Part shown: in pieces, positions 30,654-44,503 of the stretch
Numbering within the stretch: position 1 is the first letter of the stretch
Layout: every line of letters starts with the position of its first letter
Assembly (NCBI GenBank): GCA_963716135.1
Contig: OY970289.1
Location: 1,736,001 to 1,800,000, forward strand
Direction of reading: 5' to 3'
From: CAVRAW01 sp963716135
GTDB taxonomy: Bacteria > Planctomycetota > Planctomycetia > Pirellulales > JADZDJ01
DNA length: 64,000 nucleotides
Notes under the pieces: model-generated
Seen by the model: the letters and a program-made list of their open reading frames with translations, nothing else
Database searches by the model: none
Told to the model about the DNA's origin: nothing
Program-made: the position numbers and the translations under genes

Positions 30654-31869
30654 CTACTGCGCCGGAACAGCGTTCCCGGGCGATTTCGGAGGTGCCGCGG
30701 GAGGCGCGGCGGCGCCCGACGGGGTTCTCAGCTTCGGTATCGGTGGAGCATAGATCAACGGCGCCTCGTGCTGGGCCTCGTGCAGACACTGGATCAGGCC
30801 GTCATCGGTGTACAACACCAGCCGATCGGTTTGATCGTTGGCCAGCGACTTCAATTCGCGCGGAATCTGCATCGCGTCGAGTCGCGCGCCGGTCTTGGCG
30901 TCGTTAATCACCAGCCAGCCGTATCGATCAATACTGTAAACCCGATCCGGAGTGGCGGACACAAAGCGTGCCGGGTCGGGCGCGAACCATTGCTGCTGAC
31001 CGGTATCAGGCCGAAGCGAAAACATTCCGCCGTCCATGGGCAAGATGTAGACCGCGGCGCCGTTGGTGATCGGCCTGCGTCGAATGGGAGAGCCGGCGGC
31101 GAATTCCCACGCATCGCGGCCGCGCAGTGCATCGTAGGCGAACACAAATCCCGACTCCGTCCCCACGTACAAATAAGGCGGGAACACCTCCACGCCGGTG
31201 CTGGTGCCCCCCGGCACACGCACGCTGAAATCGATTCCGGTCTCCGCGAATTGATGCCCACGCAATCGGCTGGTATCGGTGGCCCAGACAAAAGTTTCGC
31301 CGTAGGCCACCGGATATCCGATCACTCTTCCGCCAGAGGCCATGTATTGCGGGTACAGAACTTTTTCAGCGGGAATATTCAGCGGATAGACTTCAATGGG
31401 ACCCAGCACCAAGGGCACCGCGACGCGATCTTCACTCAACACCGCGCAGGCGCTCCGGCACGCCGGTCAGTTCGCGTCGAAACACGAGTGCCCCCGACGC
31501 TCGATCAAGAACGGCAAGCGTGGCGCCATTCACGACGGCAACTTGCTTAGCGTTGGCGCCGGCGGCCAAGGTCAAAAATCGCCGATCGCCCGCTTGATAC
31601 GACCATTGGATCAGCCCGCTTTCTGCATCGATCACGTGGAGCATCGCATCTTCGGTGACGACCAGCAGCAAGCCCGATTGCTGCATGATGGACGAGATCT
31701 TCGACCGCGAACGATCCAGCGGAACCTGCGTGAACCAGGCCCGCTTCAGGCCGTGCTGTTCGGCCTGCCAGCGCGGAATCAGGGGAACGCTGTACCATTG
31801 AGCCGGGGCCGCCGCGGCGCCGAAGATTTGCAGCATGCCGGCAAGCGCAAAAATCGCTAAAGCGCGCAT
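30654..31869 (-). CDS. Exported PQQ-like beta-propeller protein, one frame break
   Basis: About 405 residues with signal peptide MRALAIFALAGMLQIFGAAAA (start at 31869), then propeller blades of the PQQ-repeat type: LHVIDAESGLIQWSYQAGD, LAVLDRASGALVFRRELTG, YLYVGTESGFVFAYDALRG, FSLRPDTGQQQWFAPDP and GWLVINDAKTGARLDAMQIP. The C-terminus is Pro/Ala-rich. The frame breaks near 31432 and is restored as ..PERLRG / LSEDRVAVPLVLGP with one base removed (or two added). It is a periplasmic scaffold or quinoprotein-like protein without visible catalytic ligands. Function unknown. It is divergent from the large gene at 32094 and shares its upstream region. Confidence 0.78.
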
Positions 31870-32093
31870 GAGATTGCTCGAATCGGAGGATGAAACACCC
31901 GCCAGTCCCGGCGAGGGTGCTTCAATGATACCCAGAGCGTTGTAGCGGTAACAACATTCCAGACCATCGTTTTGTGGACGATTTTGGCGGCTAGACCAAC
32001 CCGGCGGCACTTCCTAAGCTTGGGACAGCATGCCCTTTGCGTGAGTGTATTGACTGCCGTGTGGCGACTTACACCGTAACGTCTCGATCCAAC

Positions 32094-35000
32094 ATGACGC
32101 TGCCTGCGGACATTTCTGTGCAGGTTCCGTTGCAGGAAATCCTGGGCTATTTGAATTTTTCGTCCGGTGCGACGGACCCAAAATTCCTGCGTAACCTGGT
32201 CGAATTCTGGCAGGCGCTGGAGTCGGCCGACATTCCGCCGGACCAGGTGTGGCGCGTGGCGCATCAGACTCTCGCCGAAAAGCTTGAAACGCTGTCTCGT
32301 GATAGCCCCACATTTCGCGACGCGGCGCAGGCTCGAGCGGTCGTACGCCTCGTGTTCGACGAATTATTGCCGGCCTACCGCAATCATCACGGCGATTTGT
32401 TGTTTCATCAAACCGACTCCGCGCTGTGGCGACCGTTGCTGATCGGACGCGTGTTCGAAGCCGTGCTGGCCGAAGGCGCACCGTGGAATGAAACGCCGAG
32501 GATCGTCCGTGGCGCGCTGGTGCGATTGAACGACTATCTGGGCTATCGGCCGGTCGCAGTGCTGGAAACGCACAAGCACGAACCGTATCCGCACGAGCGA
32601 GTGCGCCCCGTTCCCCTTTATATCGCCGGCGCCGGCGTGGCGGCGGGAAAGTACCACGATCTGATCGAGCAAACGCTGGAGATTCTCCGCGCCACCGATG
32701 CCGACCTGCTGACGGCCGCCTGGTTCGATCCTGATCTGCTCGAAGAATTGGCGTTCGATCCCCGCGCCTACGATTTCAACCATCCGGTCAATCGCCGTCC
32801 GAACTATCATTTCGGCCAATGGGATCCGCACCACATCGACAATCAAGGCCGGTATCGTCGCTTCGTCATTCAGCAATGCACGCTGGACGCGGTGCTGGCC
32901 CGGATGGAAAAAAGTTCCAGCCTGCCCCACGATCAATTGTTGTTCGAGGCCGGCGCCGTATTGGCCGGCACGATCCTGATGGCCTCAGGCACGACCGGCA
33001 GCGGTCCCGACACGCACGATTCATCGGTATCGCTGGCCACGCTATTGCCGCACATTGCCGGCTATCGCGATCAATTTTACGATCGTCTGATCGCCAGGCT
33101 CTCCGGCGAGCATCGGCAACGCTTGCATGCCGAGGCGGACGCCGGGCGGCAGCCATTTGCCAGCGCACGGCAACATTTGAACGGGCAACTATCGCGCTTG
33201 CGTGCATTGCAACTGCAGCATGTGGAATTGGCGCTATTGTTCGCCCGATTGGGATTCAGCGACGCCGCCGAGCGCCAGGCGCAAATTGTGCCCGCCGCGT
33301 CGGCGCGGATGATCTGTCAAATGCAATGCCTGCTCACGTCGGGCCATCACGCTGCGGACTGCGGCCGGCTGGCCGACGGGTTGGCGGCGCTGGCGCAAGT
33401 CGAAGACTTGCTGCGCCGGGCCATCGATTGCGGCGCCGTCATCGATCCGTGGAATATCCTCGGCTTCGGCGGGCAGTTCAGTTTGTTCCCGGCGGTGGAG
33501 AACAGCATTCCCGACCCCCGCGTGGACGAATTGCTCGACCTCATCGATCAAATCTTCGCGCTATACTCCCGATTGTGGCACGAAGCGGCGACGGCCGACG
33601 ACAAGCCGCTTTTGGATCAACTGCCCGGCGCATTCCGCAAGCTGGCCTTATGGTGGGACAAATTCGCCACCACCACGGTCGAAGGCATTGCGCACATTTC
33701 CGGCGCCGATGCTCACGTGGCGGCCGGCCGAGTCGCCAACGCCCTGGCTGCCTGGCAGAAGGCGGGCGAGGCCGCCGGAAAGTTATCGTTCTGGAAATCG
33801 CACGCCGATAAATTCGAATCGCCGCACGCCTACAGCCGCGTCGTCGAAGTCTTGCTGGACAAGCCCGATCTTCAGGCCGCCATGGCGCTGTTGATGCACT
33901 GGCTCAGTCAGGCAGAAACGATCGGCCTGGACGAGGCGCGGCAAAGCTTCTACATGCTGGCGATGCGCTGGTTGCAGACGGCACTGGGCGAGATCAGGCA
34001 AGCTTCCCCCGCCGCCGATCCGGCGCTGGTGCTCAAGTTTTTCGACTATCTGGAAGCCAACGCCGATGTATTTTGGGAAGTGCCCCAGTGGCAGGCAGGC
34101 GAATTCGCCGGCGGCAACGATCGCGCGCCCCCGCCCGACGCGATGTCCGTCGGCGACCCCGCCGCCGATGATCTCGAAGCAGACGATGACGACGACGAAG
34201 GACTGTTCGGCGCCGCCTACGAAAACATGGTTTACCGAGACAGCACCGCCGACGGCACGGATGCCGACATGCTGGAAGGCCCCGGCTACGGCGCGCCGAG
34301 CAACGACGAGTTGGATCGCGCCCAGCGGCGCCTTTCCGGACGGCTGGCGTTTCTGATGATGCTGGCCAACATGTGGAAATCCATCGCACTGGCTCGCAGC
34401 AAGAATTGGGAATCGCCAGCGATCCAAATTCCCTGCCCATGGCTGGCGCGGGCGGATGAAAATCGTAGGCGGCTGCTGGAATTGGCCGCCGCTATTCAGC
34501 GGCATCCCGTCAAGGCAACCTCGGCCAGTTACGAATCGCTGTTGGAATACGACCGCCTGCGAATCACGCGAGAAGCGCTATTGGAAAAAGCGATCGCCAC
34601 GATCGTCAGTACCGCCGAGGCCGAATCATTGCTCAACGCCCTGCAAACGAAAGACGGCAAGGAGGCGACGCCACAGAAGGCGCTTTGCGCGCGCCTGCTG
34701 GCCGGCGATGCGGGTGCCGTTCGTTCGCAATGGCCCGGATTTCTGGCCAGCGTGGCCCAGCAGCCCCTTTTGTACGTACCGCTGGCGCACGGGGGAGATG
34801 CCGCCAAAATCGCCGCCGCCCGCAGCGTGCAGCAATCGTTCCGCGAGCTGCTCGCCCGATTGCCGCGCCTGGGATTATTGCGCGAGACCTGCCAGCTTTT
34901 ACGCGCGGCGCGAGCGATGGAAAGAAATCATCCGCAAGGCGCAGGCGCCGTCACGGAGTTCGATCGCTTGTTCGAAATCGGCTACAAGTCGATCGTCGAA

Positions 35001-36100
35001 GCCCTGGTGGAAACGTCGCTCTGCTCGAGCCATTGCAATCACGGTGAGAATCCTTCGTCGCCCGCGCCGTCTCGGCCCACTCCGCCCGCCGGCGATGCCG
35101 AACCCATGGCCGACGCCCAATTGATCGATTGCCTGCAGCAAGTGACCGAATCGCTGCTGTCCGATTGGCTTTCGCACAGCAACACGCTGCGGATCTCCGT
35201 GTTGGAACGGATCAACACGCCTAAGGCCTGGCAGGAACTGGTCAAGTTCATCGAGCGCTACGGGCACGATTTGTTCACGCAACAATTCTTCCACTTGGGA
35301 AACCTGCGCGCCATCCTGCATCAAGGCGTCGACAATTGGCTCGAGCGATTGTCGGAAGACGAAGAGGCGGCCGAGCAGTTTCGCGTAATCCGAGAGCTCG
35401 ATAACGGATTGTCGCGCAGCGAAGCGAAGAAACATCTCTCGCTGATCATCGAATCCGTCGTGGAAAGCTACGGTGAGTACCGCGACTACAACGCCACCAC
35501 CACGCAATCCGATCGCGGCGAAATGTTGTATACGCTCTTGGATTTCTTGCGCGTGAAGGTGGGCTACGAGCGGGTGCATTGGAATTTGCGGCCGGCGATC
35601 ATGGCCCACGAAGTGCTGGTTCGCCGCGGCTGCCACGGCGCCGCCGAAATCTGGCGGCGCGCCATGGCCCAGCGCACCGCCGACGCGGCCGATCAACAAT
35701 TGGCGCGGCTGGCGGAATTGCAAGCCAAATACGGCATGCGGTTGCCGACCATCGCCGATCGCCTCTCAGAGCGTTTCGTGCGGCCGCTGGTCATCGATCG
35801 AGTGCGGGCGCTGGTGGCCCCTTCGGCCGACGAAGCCCGGCGCGATCTGCGCCCAACGCCTTCGCGCTGCTGGAGCAGGAAGCCGGCGAATTGGCCGAAG
35901 AGCCCTGCGGCGCGGGCCTCGATCTGCCCGACTGGCTGGAATTGCTGGAAGACGAAGTGGAAAAGGTGACCGACTCCGCGCGCGGATGGGATGTGTCCAC
36001 CGCAAACGACGCGCTGCGAGATTTGCCGTGGCTCGCGTTGGACTGGGACGAAATTCAATCGCAGCTTACCGATTGGGACCTGCCGCCGGAGGGTAAATGA
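32094..36100 (+). CDS. Large conserved protein of unknown function (about 1,335 residues), one frame break
   Basis: A long, apparently cytosolic, mostly alpha-helical protein that I cannot assign to a family. There is no signal peptide and no membrane helix. It has an N-terminal region with PLQEILGYLNFSSGATDPKF, a conserved-looking centre (NRRPNYHFGQWDPHHIDNQG, CTLDAVLARM), a strongly acidic linker (DDLEADDDDDEGLF near residue 700), and helical repeats rich in Leu and Ala to the end, where WLELLEDEVEKVTDSARGWD appears. The frame changes near 35850: ..RRDLRP / NAFALLEQEAGELAEEP, fitting one lost C in a CCC run. The ATG at 32094 is preferred over the TTG-type start at 32037. Single-copy, not in an obvious operon; rmuC follows 146 bases later. 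Confidence 0.75.
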
Positions 36101-36246
36101 TTCGGACGTTGGGGCAGATTTTGGCCGCAGCTTGCAGATCTTACGGGCCTGTGGCATATTACGCGGTGATGAACTGCTGTACATGAAAGTTGCAGCGGCG
36201 GATGTTGGATGTGTCCTGATCAGGATTCGAGCAAGCGAGTGCTCTT

Positions 36247-37476
36247 ATGGATGGATTGCTGTTGTTTGGCGCGTTTGTGGTGGGTGGAACGGCGGGTGCT
36301 TTTGCCATCTGGTCGTTGATGCGGACGAAAACCGCGGTGCTCGACGCCGCATTGCAGCAAGAACGCCAGCAGGACCAAAAACTTAAAGATGCTTTCAGAT
36401 CCCTCGCGGCCGAGGCGCTGAGCACCAACAACCAATCGTTTCTCGATCTGGCGAAAACCGCCTTCAAGGCGGAGCAGGAAACCGCCAAGGGCAGCTTCGG
36501 CGAACTTGTCACGCCCGTCAAAGCGGCGCTCACCAGCGTCGAAAAGAAAATCCAGGATTTGGAAGTCGCGCGCGAAGGCGCCTACACCGGCCTGCTTACG
36601 GAAGTGAAAACGCTGCAGGAATCGGAGCGCCTCCTGCGAACCGAAACCGCCAACTTGGTCAGCGCGCTGCGGTCGCCCACCGTCCGAGGCCGCTGGGGCG
36701 AGATGCAGCTTCGGCGCGTGGTGGAAATCGCCGGCATGCTCGATCATTGCGATTTCTTCGAGCAAGTCAGCACCGAAACCGAAAACGGCCGCGTGCAGCC
36801 CGACATGGTGGTTTGTCTGCCGGGCAATCGCAGAATCGTGGTGGATGCCAAGGTGCCGCTGTCGGCGTTTTTGCAAGCGATCGATGCGCCAGACGACGAA
36901 GCTCGCCGCGCGCGCATGAAGGATCATGCCCGGTTGCTCATGGACCACGTGAAACGATTGGAGGGGAAGGAGTATTGGAATCAGTTCGAACAATCGCCGG
37001 ATTTCGTCGTGATGTTTTTGCCCGGCGAAGCGTTTTTCAGTGCCGCCCAGGAACAAGAGCCGCAACTGATTGAAATGGGATGGGAGCATCGAGTGGTCAT
37101 CGCCACACCTTCCACCCTGATCACCTTGCTGCGAACTGTGGCGCTCGGTTGGCGGCAGGAGAAGCTGGCGCAAAACGCGCAAGAAATCAGCGAGCTGGGC
37201 AAACAGCTTTACGATCGGCTGTTCAACTTGACCGATCACATTCGCCGCTTGGGAAAGAGTCTGCAAACGTCGGTGAAGACTTATAACGAAGCAGTCGGCA
37301 CGCTTGAATCCAGAGTCCTGGTGAGCGCCAGAAAGTTCCGAGAGCTCGGGGCGGCGTCCGGCGACGATCTCGATCAGGTCGAGCCGTTGGAAATCATGGC
37401 CCGCGAATTTCAGCGGCTGGATTATGCTCCGGCTGCCGTGGACGACGCGGAAACGGCCGTGCCAAGCCGCCCTTGA
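36247..37476 (+). CDS. rmuC: RmuC family DNA recombination protein
   Basis: A 409-residue RmuC protein with a predicted endonuclease-like core, implicated in limiting inversions between short inverted repeats. It has an N-terminal membrane anchor (LLLFGAFVVGGTAGAFAIWSL), a coiled coil (about residues 30-135), and the RmuC core VRGRWGEMQLRRVVEIAGML, QPDMVVCLPGNRRIVVDAKVPL, FVVMFLPGEAFF and VVIATPSTLITLLRTVALGW. The nuclease-like D..D-K pattern (Asp in QPDMVV, then VVDAKVP) is present. That role is noteworthy in a genome carrying many short inverted repeats, although a link is only a suggestion. Confidence 0.94.
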   Translation: MDGLLLFGAFVVGGTAGAFAIWSLMRTKTAVLDAALQQERQQDQKLKDAFRSLAAEALSTNNQSFLDLAKTAFKAEQETAKGSFGELVTPVKAALTSVEKKIQDLEVAREGAYTGLLTEVKTLQESERLLRTETANLVSALRSPTVRGRWGEMQLRRVVEIAGMLDHCDFFEQVSTETENGRVQPDMVVCLPGNRRIVVDAKVPLSAFLQAIDAPDDEARRARMKDHARLLMDHVKRLEGKEYWNQFEQSPDFVVMFLPGEAFFSAAQEQEPQLIEMGWEHRVVIATPSTLITLLRTVALGWRQEKLAQNAQEISELGKQLYDRLFNLTDHIRRLGKSLQTSVKTYNEAVGTLESRVLVSARKFRELGAASGDDLDQVEPLEIMAREFQRLDYAPAAVDDAETAVPSRP

Positions 37477-37607
37477 CCGGCGGCGGCGCGATCTTTACCC
37501 TCTCGCGGTTTGTCGCCGGGCACGGATGCACCGGCAGCAATGCTAGCACGCCGCGCATCGGCGGCTGATTATCTAAGCACACCGTCCCCGGATGAAAGGA
37601 TTCGTCC

Positions 37608-38856
37608 ATGGATCGCCCCAATAATGCGTCGAACGGTTCCAACACTCCTTCCAGTTCCACCCAGTCGCCCGGTGTTCCGCTATTAGATGTGAAGCGGCAG
37701 TACGAGCCGCTGCGCGAAAAGCTGATCGCCGCCGTCACGAAGGTATGCGATTCGGGCCGCTATGCTTTGGGTCCTGAATGCGAAGAACTAGAGCGCGCCG
37801 TGGCGCACTACACCGGCGCGCGGCACGCCATCGCTTGCGCCTCCGGCAGCGACGCGCTGCTCTTGGCGCTGATGGCTTTGGAAGTCGGCCGCGGCGACGA
37901 AGTCATTTGCCCCAGCTACACGTTTTTCGCCACCGCCAGCGCCATTTGGCGGTTGGGCGCCAAGCCCGTGTTCGTCGATATCGAACCGGACACGTTCAAT
38001 CTTGATCCCGACAAAATCGAACCGCTCATCTGGCAGCGCACCAAAGCCATCCTCCCTGTGCATCTGTTCGGCCAATGCGCGGCCATGGACGAAATCGGCC
38101 GCATCGCCGCCAAGCACAATCTGCCAATCGTGGAAGACGCCTGCCAATCGATTGGCGCCGAGTATGCCGGCCGCAGTTCTGGCACGATCGGCGACATCGG
38201 CTGCTTCAGTTTTTATCCCACCAAGAACCTCGGCTGCATGGGCGACGGCGGGTTGATGACGACCGATCGCGACGATCTGGCCGCCAAGCTCAAGCTGCTG
38301 CGTGTGCACGGCATGGAGCCGCGCTACTATCACCAGGTGGTTGGTCTGAACAGCCGGCTCGACACCATTCAGGCCGCGGTGCTCAACGTCAAATTGCCGC
38401 ATCTCATCGGCTGGGCCCGCCAGCGGCAAGCCAACGCCCAGCGCTACCACACGCTGTTTGTGCAGTGCGGATTGGACAAAATCTTGACGCTGCCGAAAAC
38501 CACCCGCGCCGCCACGCACGTGTGGAACCAATACGTAATCCGCGTTCCCGACGGCCGGCGCGATGATTTGCGAAAGCATCTGACGGCCAATCGCATCGGC
38601 ACCGAAATTTATTACCCTGTGCCGCTGCACGAGCAGCAATGTTTCGCCACCTTGGGCTATCAACTCGGCAGCTTGCCGGAAACCGAACGCGCCGCCCGCG
38701 AAACCCTGGCCCTGCCGATCTTCCCCGAGCTTACCGCCGCCGAACAGCAAACCGTCGTCAGCGCGATTGCCGAATTCTTCAGCGCGGCGACAATGAGCAC
38801 GTCGGGCACGTCCGCTGTCGCCCGGCCAAAATTCCTGCAGGCGAAGGAATCCGGCG

Positions 38857-38867
<11 letters not shown>
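37608..38867 (+). CDS. DegT/DnrJ/EryC1/StrS family PLP-dependent sugar aminotransferase
   Basis: A 419-residue aminotransferase of the DegT/StrS group, which installs amino groups on nucleotide-linked keto sugars for surface polysaccharides. The PLP lysine is Lys206 in CFSFYPTKNLGCMGDGG. Other motifs are ALGPECEELERAVAHYTG, CASGSDALLLALMAL, VICPSYTFFATASAI, PIVEDACQSIGAEY and RLDTIQAAVL. The first 20 residues are Ser/Asn-rich and extra to the family. The C-terminal 25 residues are also a low-complexity tail. It is not inside a polysaccharide cluster here; it is convergent with uvrA and overlaps its end by 11 bases. Confidence 0.93.
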
Positions 38868-41747
<2,880 letters not shown>

Positions 41748-41905
41748 AGGCCGCTCCAGAGAGCAATTTCGGCAATATCCCAAACTATTTAGCCTACTTC
41801 CCAAATGCCTAGACGTACAGGGTAAGCGGCGCGGGATGCCGATTGACCGGCGTGCGACAATCGTCACAATGACAAACTAAAGTAGTTCGCCATTGCGAGG
41901 TTACG

Positions 41906-42643
41906 ATGTCCAAGTTCGCCGTAATTCTAGCTGCCGCGGGCAAGAGCAGCCGGTTCAAGGACAAGAACTTCAAAAAGCCCTTTGCGCCGCTGGAAGGGCG
42001 CGGAGTGTGGCTGCACTCGGCCGAGAAGTTTTTGGCGCACGACGACGTGGCGCAACTGATCTTGGTCATCGCCGCCGATGACAAAGAGTATTTTCAAAAT
42101 AAGTTTGCCGGCAACGCGGCGATCCTGGGCGTGGAAGTGGTCGAAGGCGGCGCCGAGCGCGCCGACTCGGTGCAGAAGGCGCTGGAAAAATTGAAACCAG
42201 AGATCGACTACGTCGCGGTGCACGACGCCGCCCGCCCGTGCATCGCCAATCCCTGGATCACCGAAATTTTCGAAGCCGCCGAAAAATCAGGCGCAGCCAT
42301 TCCGGCCGTTCCTGTCGGCAATACTTTGAAGCGCATCGCCGGCGGGGTGATCACCGAAACCGTATCGCGCGAGGGCCTGTGGGAGGCACAAACGCCGCAA
42401 GTCTTTCGCAAGGACGTGCTGCTGAAAGCCTACGCCGGCCGCGGCGGATTCAACGCCACCGATGACGCCCAGCTCGTCGAGCGCTCAGGTCACAAGGTAA
42501 CCATGGTCCCCGGCTCTTCGATGAATATCAAAATCACCACCCGCGAAGATCTGCGGCTCGCAGAGCAGGCGATGAAAGCGCTGCCCAAGCCCAAGCTCGG
42601 CGGCTTTGCCCACCCCTTCGCCGACGACGACATGTGGCGCTAG
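41906..42643 (+). CDS. ispD: IspD, 2-C-methyl-D-erythritol 4-phosphate cytidylyltransferase
   Basis: IspD makes CDP-methylerythritol from MEP and CTP, the third step of non-mevalonate isoprenoid synthesis. This 245-residue protein shows the glycine-rich nucleotide motif ILAAAGKSSRFKDKNFKKPF, DYVAVHDAARPCI, the catalytic-region VGNTLKR, EAQTPQVFR and TDDAQLVERSGHKVTMVPGS. Substrate-binding residues Lys and Arg in the first motif and Asp in HDAARP are present. Length is normal. It is divergent from uvrA and sits 4 bases upstream of the tyrS start, so the two are almost surely co-transcribed. No ispF fusion is seen. Confidence 0.94.
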   Translation: MSKFAVILAAAGKSSRFKDKNFKKPFAPLEGRGVWLHSAEKFLAHDDVAQLILVIAADDKEYFQNKFAGNAAILGVEVVEGGAERADSVQKALEKLKPEIDYVAVHDAARPCIANPWITEIFEAAEKSGAAIPAVPVGNTLKRIAGGVITETVSREGLWEAQTPQVFRKDVLLKAYAGRGGFNATDDAQLVERSGHKVTMVPGSSMNIKITTREDLRLAEQAMKALPKPKLGGFAHPFADDDMWR

Positions 42644-42647
42644 ACTC

Positions 42648-43931
42648 ATGACTGACATCATTGCAGAACTTGCTTGGCGCGGGCTGATTCATCAAACGAC
42701 CGAGCCTGCGCCGCAACTTGCCGCGTGGCTCAACGAAAAGCCGCGCACGGTCTACGCCGGGTTCGACCCCACGGCTGACAGCCTGCATGTGGGCCACCTG
42801 ATGCCCTTGTTGATGCTGCGCCGGTTTCAGCGCGCCGGCCACAAACCAATCGCACTGGTTGGCGGGGCCACCGGAATGATCGGCGATCCCAGCGGCAAAA
42901 GCGATGAACGCAATCTGCTCTCGCCGGAGCAACTGCAGCAAAACATCGTCGGCGTGCTGCCGCAAATGCGCCAGTTTCTCGATTTCGAATCATCGGCCAA
43001 TCCCGCGATCCTCGTGAACAACATGGATTGGATCGGCCCGTTCAGCTATTTGGAATTCTTGCGCGACGTGGGCAAGCATTTCCCCGTAAACGTGATGCTG
43101 ACGAAAGATTCTGTGAAGGGGCGGTTGGAAAGCGAAAGCGGCATCAGCTACACGGAATTCAGCTACATGCTGGTGATGGCCTACGATTTTGCCCATTTGC
43201 ACAAGCATCATGGCTGCGAAATGCAAATCGGCGGCAGCGATCAATGGGGCAACATCACCGCCGGCATCGACTTGGCCCGCCGCATGAACGGCGCACACCT
43301 GTACGGCCTCACCAATCCGCTGCTGCTGAAAAGCGACGGCAGCAAGATGGGCAAAACAGAAAGCGGCGCCTTGTGGCTTTCGCCCGAGCGCACCAGTCCC
43401 TACCAGTTCTATCAGTACTGGATCAACGTGGACGATGCCGATGCCGGAAAGTGTCTGCGGTATCTGACGGAGCTTTCGCAAGAGGAAATCGAGGCGCTCG
43501 ATGCCGCCCGAGCGGCCGATCCCGGAAAGCGCGAAAGCCAGCGCCGCATGGCCGAAGAACTTACACGGGTCGTCCACGGCGAGGAAGGATTGTCGGCTGC
43601 TCGCCGGGCCACGGAAATCTTCTTCGGGGCGGAGATCAGCGAGCTTAACGACAAGCAGCTCGGAGAAATTTTCGCCGACGTCGCCAGCAAAGAACTTCCG
43701 CGAGCCCGGCTGTCGGACGGTCTGCCCCTCATCGACGCCCTGGTGGAAAGCGGGCTCTCGAAAAGCAAAGGCGACGCCCGGCGCACCATCCAGCAAGGCG
43801 GCGCGTACGTGAACAACCGCCGCATCAGCGATCTGGAAGCGAAACTCACTGCCAAGGATCTGGCCAGCGAAAACGTGCTGGTCATGCGCAGCGGCAAAAA
43901 ATCGTACGCTCTGCTGCGCTTTGTGAGCTGA
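42648..43931 (+). CDS. tyrS: Tyrosyl-tRNA synthetase
   Basis: A 427-residue class I aminoacyl-tRNA synthetase. It shows the HIGH-type HVGH at residues 47-50 after YAGFDPTADSLHVGHL, the tyrosine-binding YTEFSYMLVMAYDF and GGSDQWGNITAGIDL, the KMSKS-type KSDGSKMGKTESGALW, and a C-terminal S4 RNA-binding domain (GDARRTIQQGGAYVNNRRISD). The ATG at 42648 is used because the family N-terminus (short helix, then WRGLIHQTTEP) begins there; the upstream in-frame start overlaps ispD. It forms an operon with ispD and probably with the DUF456 gene 17 bases after its stop. Confidence 0.96.
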   Translation: MTDIIAELAWRGLIHQTTEPAPQLAAWLNEKPRTVYAGFDPTADSLHVGHLMPLLMLRRFQRAGHKPIALVGGATGMIGDPSGKSDERNLLSPEQLQQNIVGVLPQMRQFLDFESSANPAILVNNMDWIGPFSYLEFLRDVGKHFPVNVMLTKDSVKGRLESESGISYTEFSYMLVMAYDFAHLHKHHGCEMQIGGSDQWGNITAGIDLARRMNGAHLYGLTNPLLLKSDGSKMGKTESGALWLSPERTSPYQFYQYWINVDDADAGKCLRYLTELSQEEIEALDAARAADPGKRESQRRMAEELTRVVHGEEGLSAARRATEIFFGAEISELNDKQLGEIFADVASKELPRARLSDGLPLIDALVESGLSKSKGDARRTIQQGGAYVNNRRISDLEAKLTAKDLASENVLVMRSGKKSYALLRFVS

Positions 43932-43948
43932 CACGGTCGAGGCGCGTC

Positions 43949-44482
43949 ATGGAATTCCTGTGGTTGGCGCTGCTCTTCGTCACTTTGATGGTCGCGTGGA
44001 TGACCAATCTCGTCGGCCTGCCGGGTAATTGGCTGATGTTGGCCTGTGCCGTTTTGTATTGGATTGTCATTCCCGCCGGCCAACCGATGACGCTCGGTTC
44101 GACGGCGCTTTTGATCATGGCCGCTCTGGCGATGGTGGGAGAGCTCGTGGAATTCGCCGCCGGTTCGACGGGAGTGAAAAAGGCGGGAGGCAGCCGCCGC
44201 AGCGCGCTGTACGCGATTCTTGGCTCCGTGGCGGGCGGCCTCGTTGGCTTCGCGATCGGCTTTCCGATTCCCATCATCGGTCCGCTGATCGGCTCGCTGC
44301 TGTTTGCCAGCCTGGGAGCGATGGCCGGGGCGATGCACGGCGAGCGGCTGGCCGGGCGCGATTGGAGCCATATGCTGAATGTCGGCAGAGCGGCATTCGT
44401 GGGCCGCGCGCTGGGAACACTGGCAAAAATGCTATTCGGCCTGGCGATGATCGCCGTGGCGTTGGTCGGATTGCTCGTCTGA
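43949..44482 (+). CDS. DUF456 family membrane protein
   Basis: A 177-residue integral membrane protein of DUF456 with about five hydrophobic segments: FLWLALLFVTLMVAWMTNLV, LMLACAVLYWIVI, LLIMAALAMVGELVEFAAG, LYAILGSVAGGLVGFAIGFP and the C-terminal MLFGLAMIAVALVGLLV. Family features are GELVEFAAGS, the glycine-rich PIPIIGPLIGSLLFASLGAM, and a helix pair with GxxxG spacing. Function unknown. It starts 17 bases after tyrS, so it is probably read from the same transcript. Its end meets the convergent PQQ gene 21 bases away. Confidence 0.86.
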   Translation: MEFLWLALLFVTLMVAWMTNLVGLPGNWLMLACAVLYWIVIPAGQPMTLGSTALLIMAALAMVGELVEFAAGSTGVKKAGGSRRSALYAILGSVAGGLVGFAIGFPIPIIGPLIGSLLFASLGAMAGAMHGERLAGRDWSHMLNVGRAAFVGRALGTLAKMLFGLAMIAVALVGLLV

Positions 44483-44503
44483 TCGGGCTGCGGCAGTTCA
44501 GTC

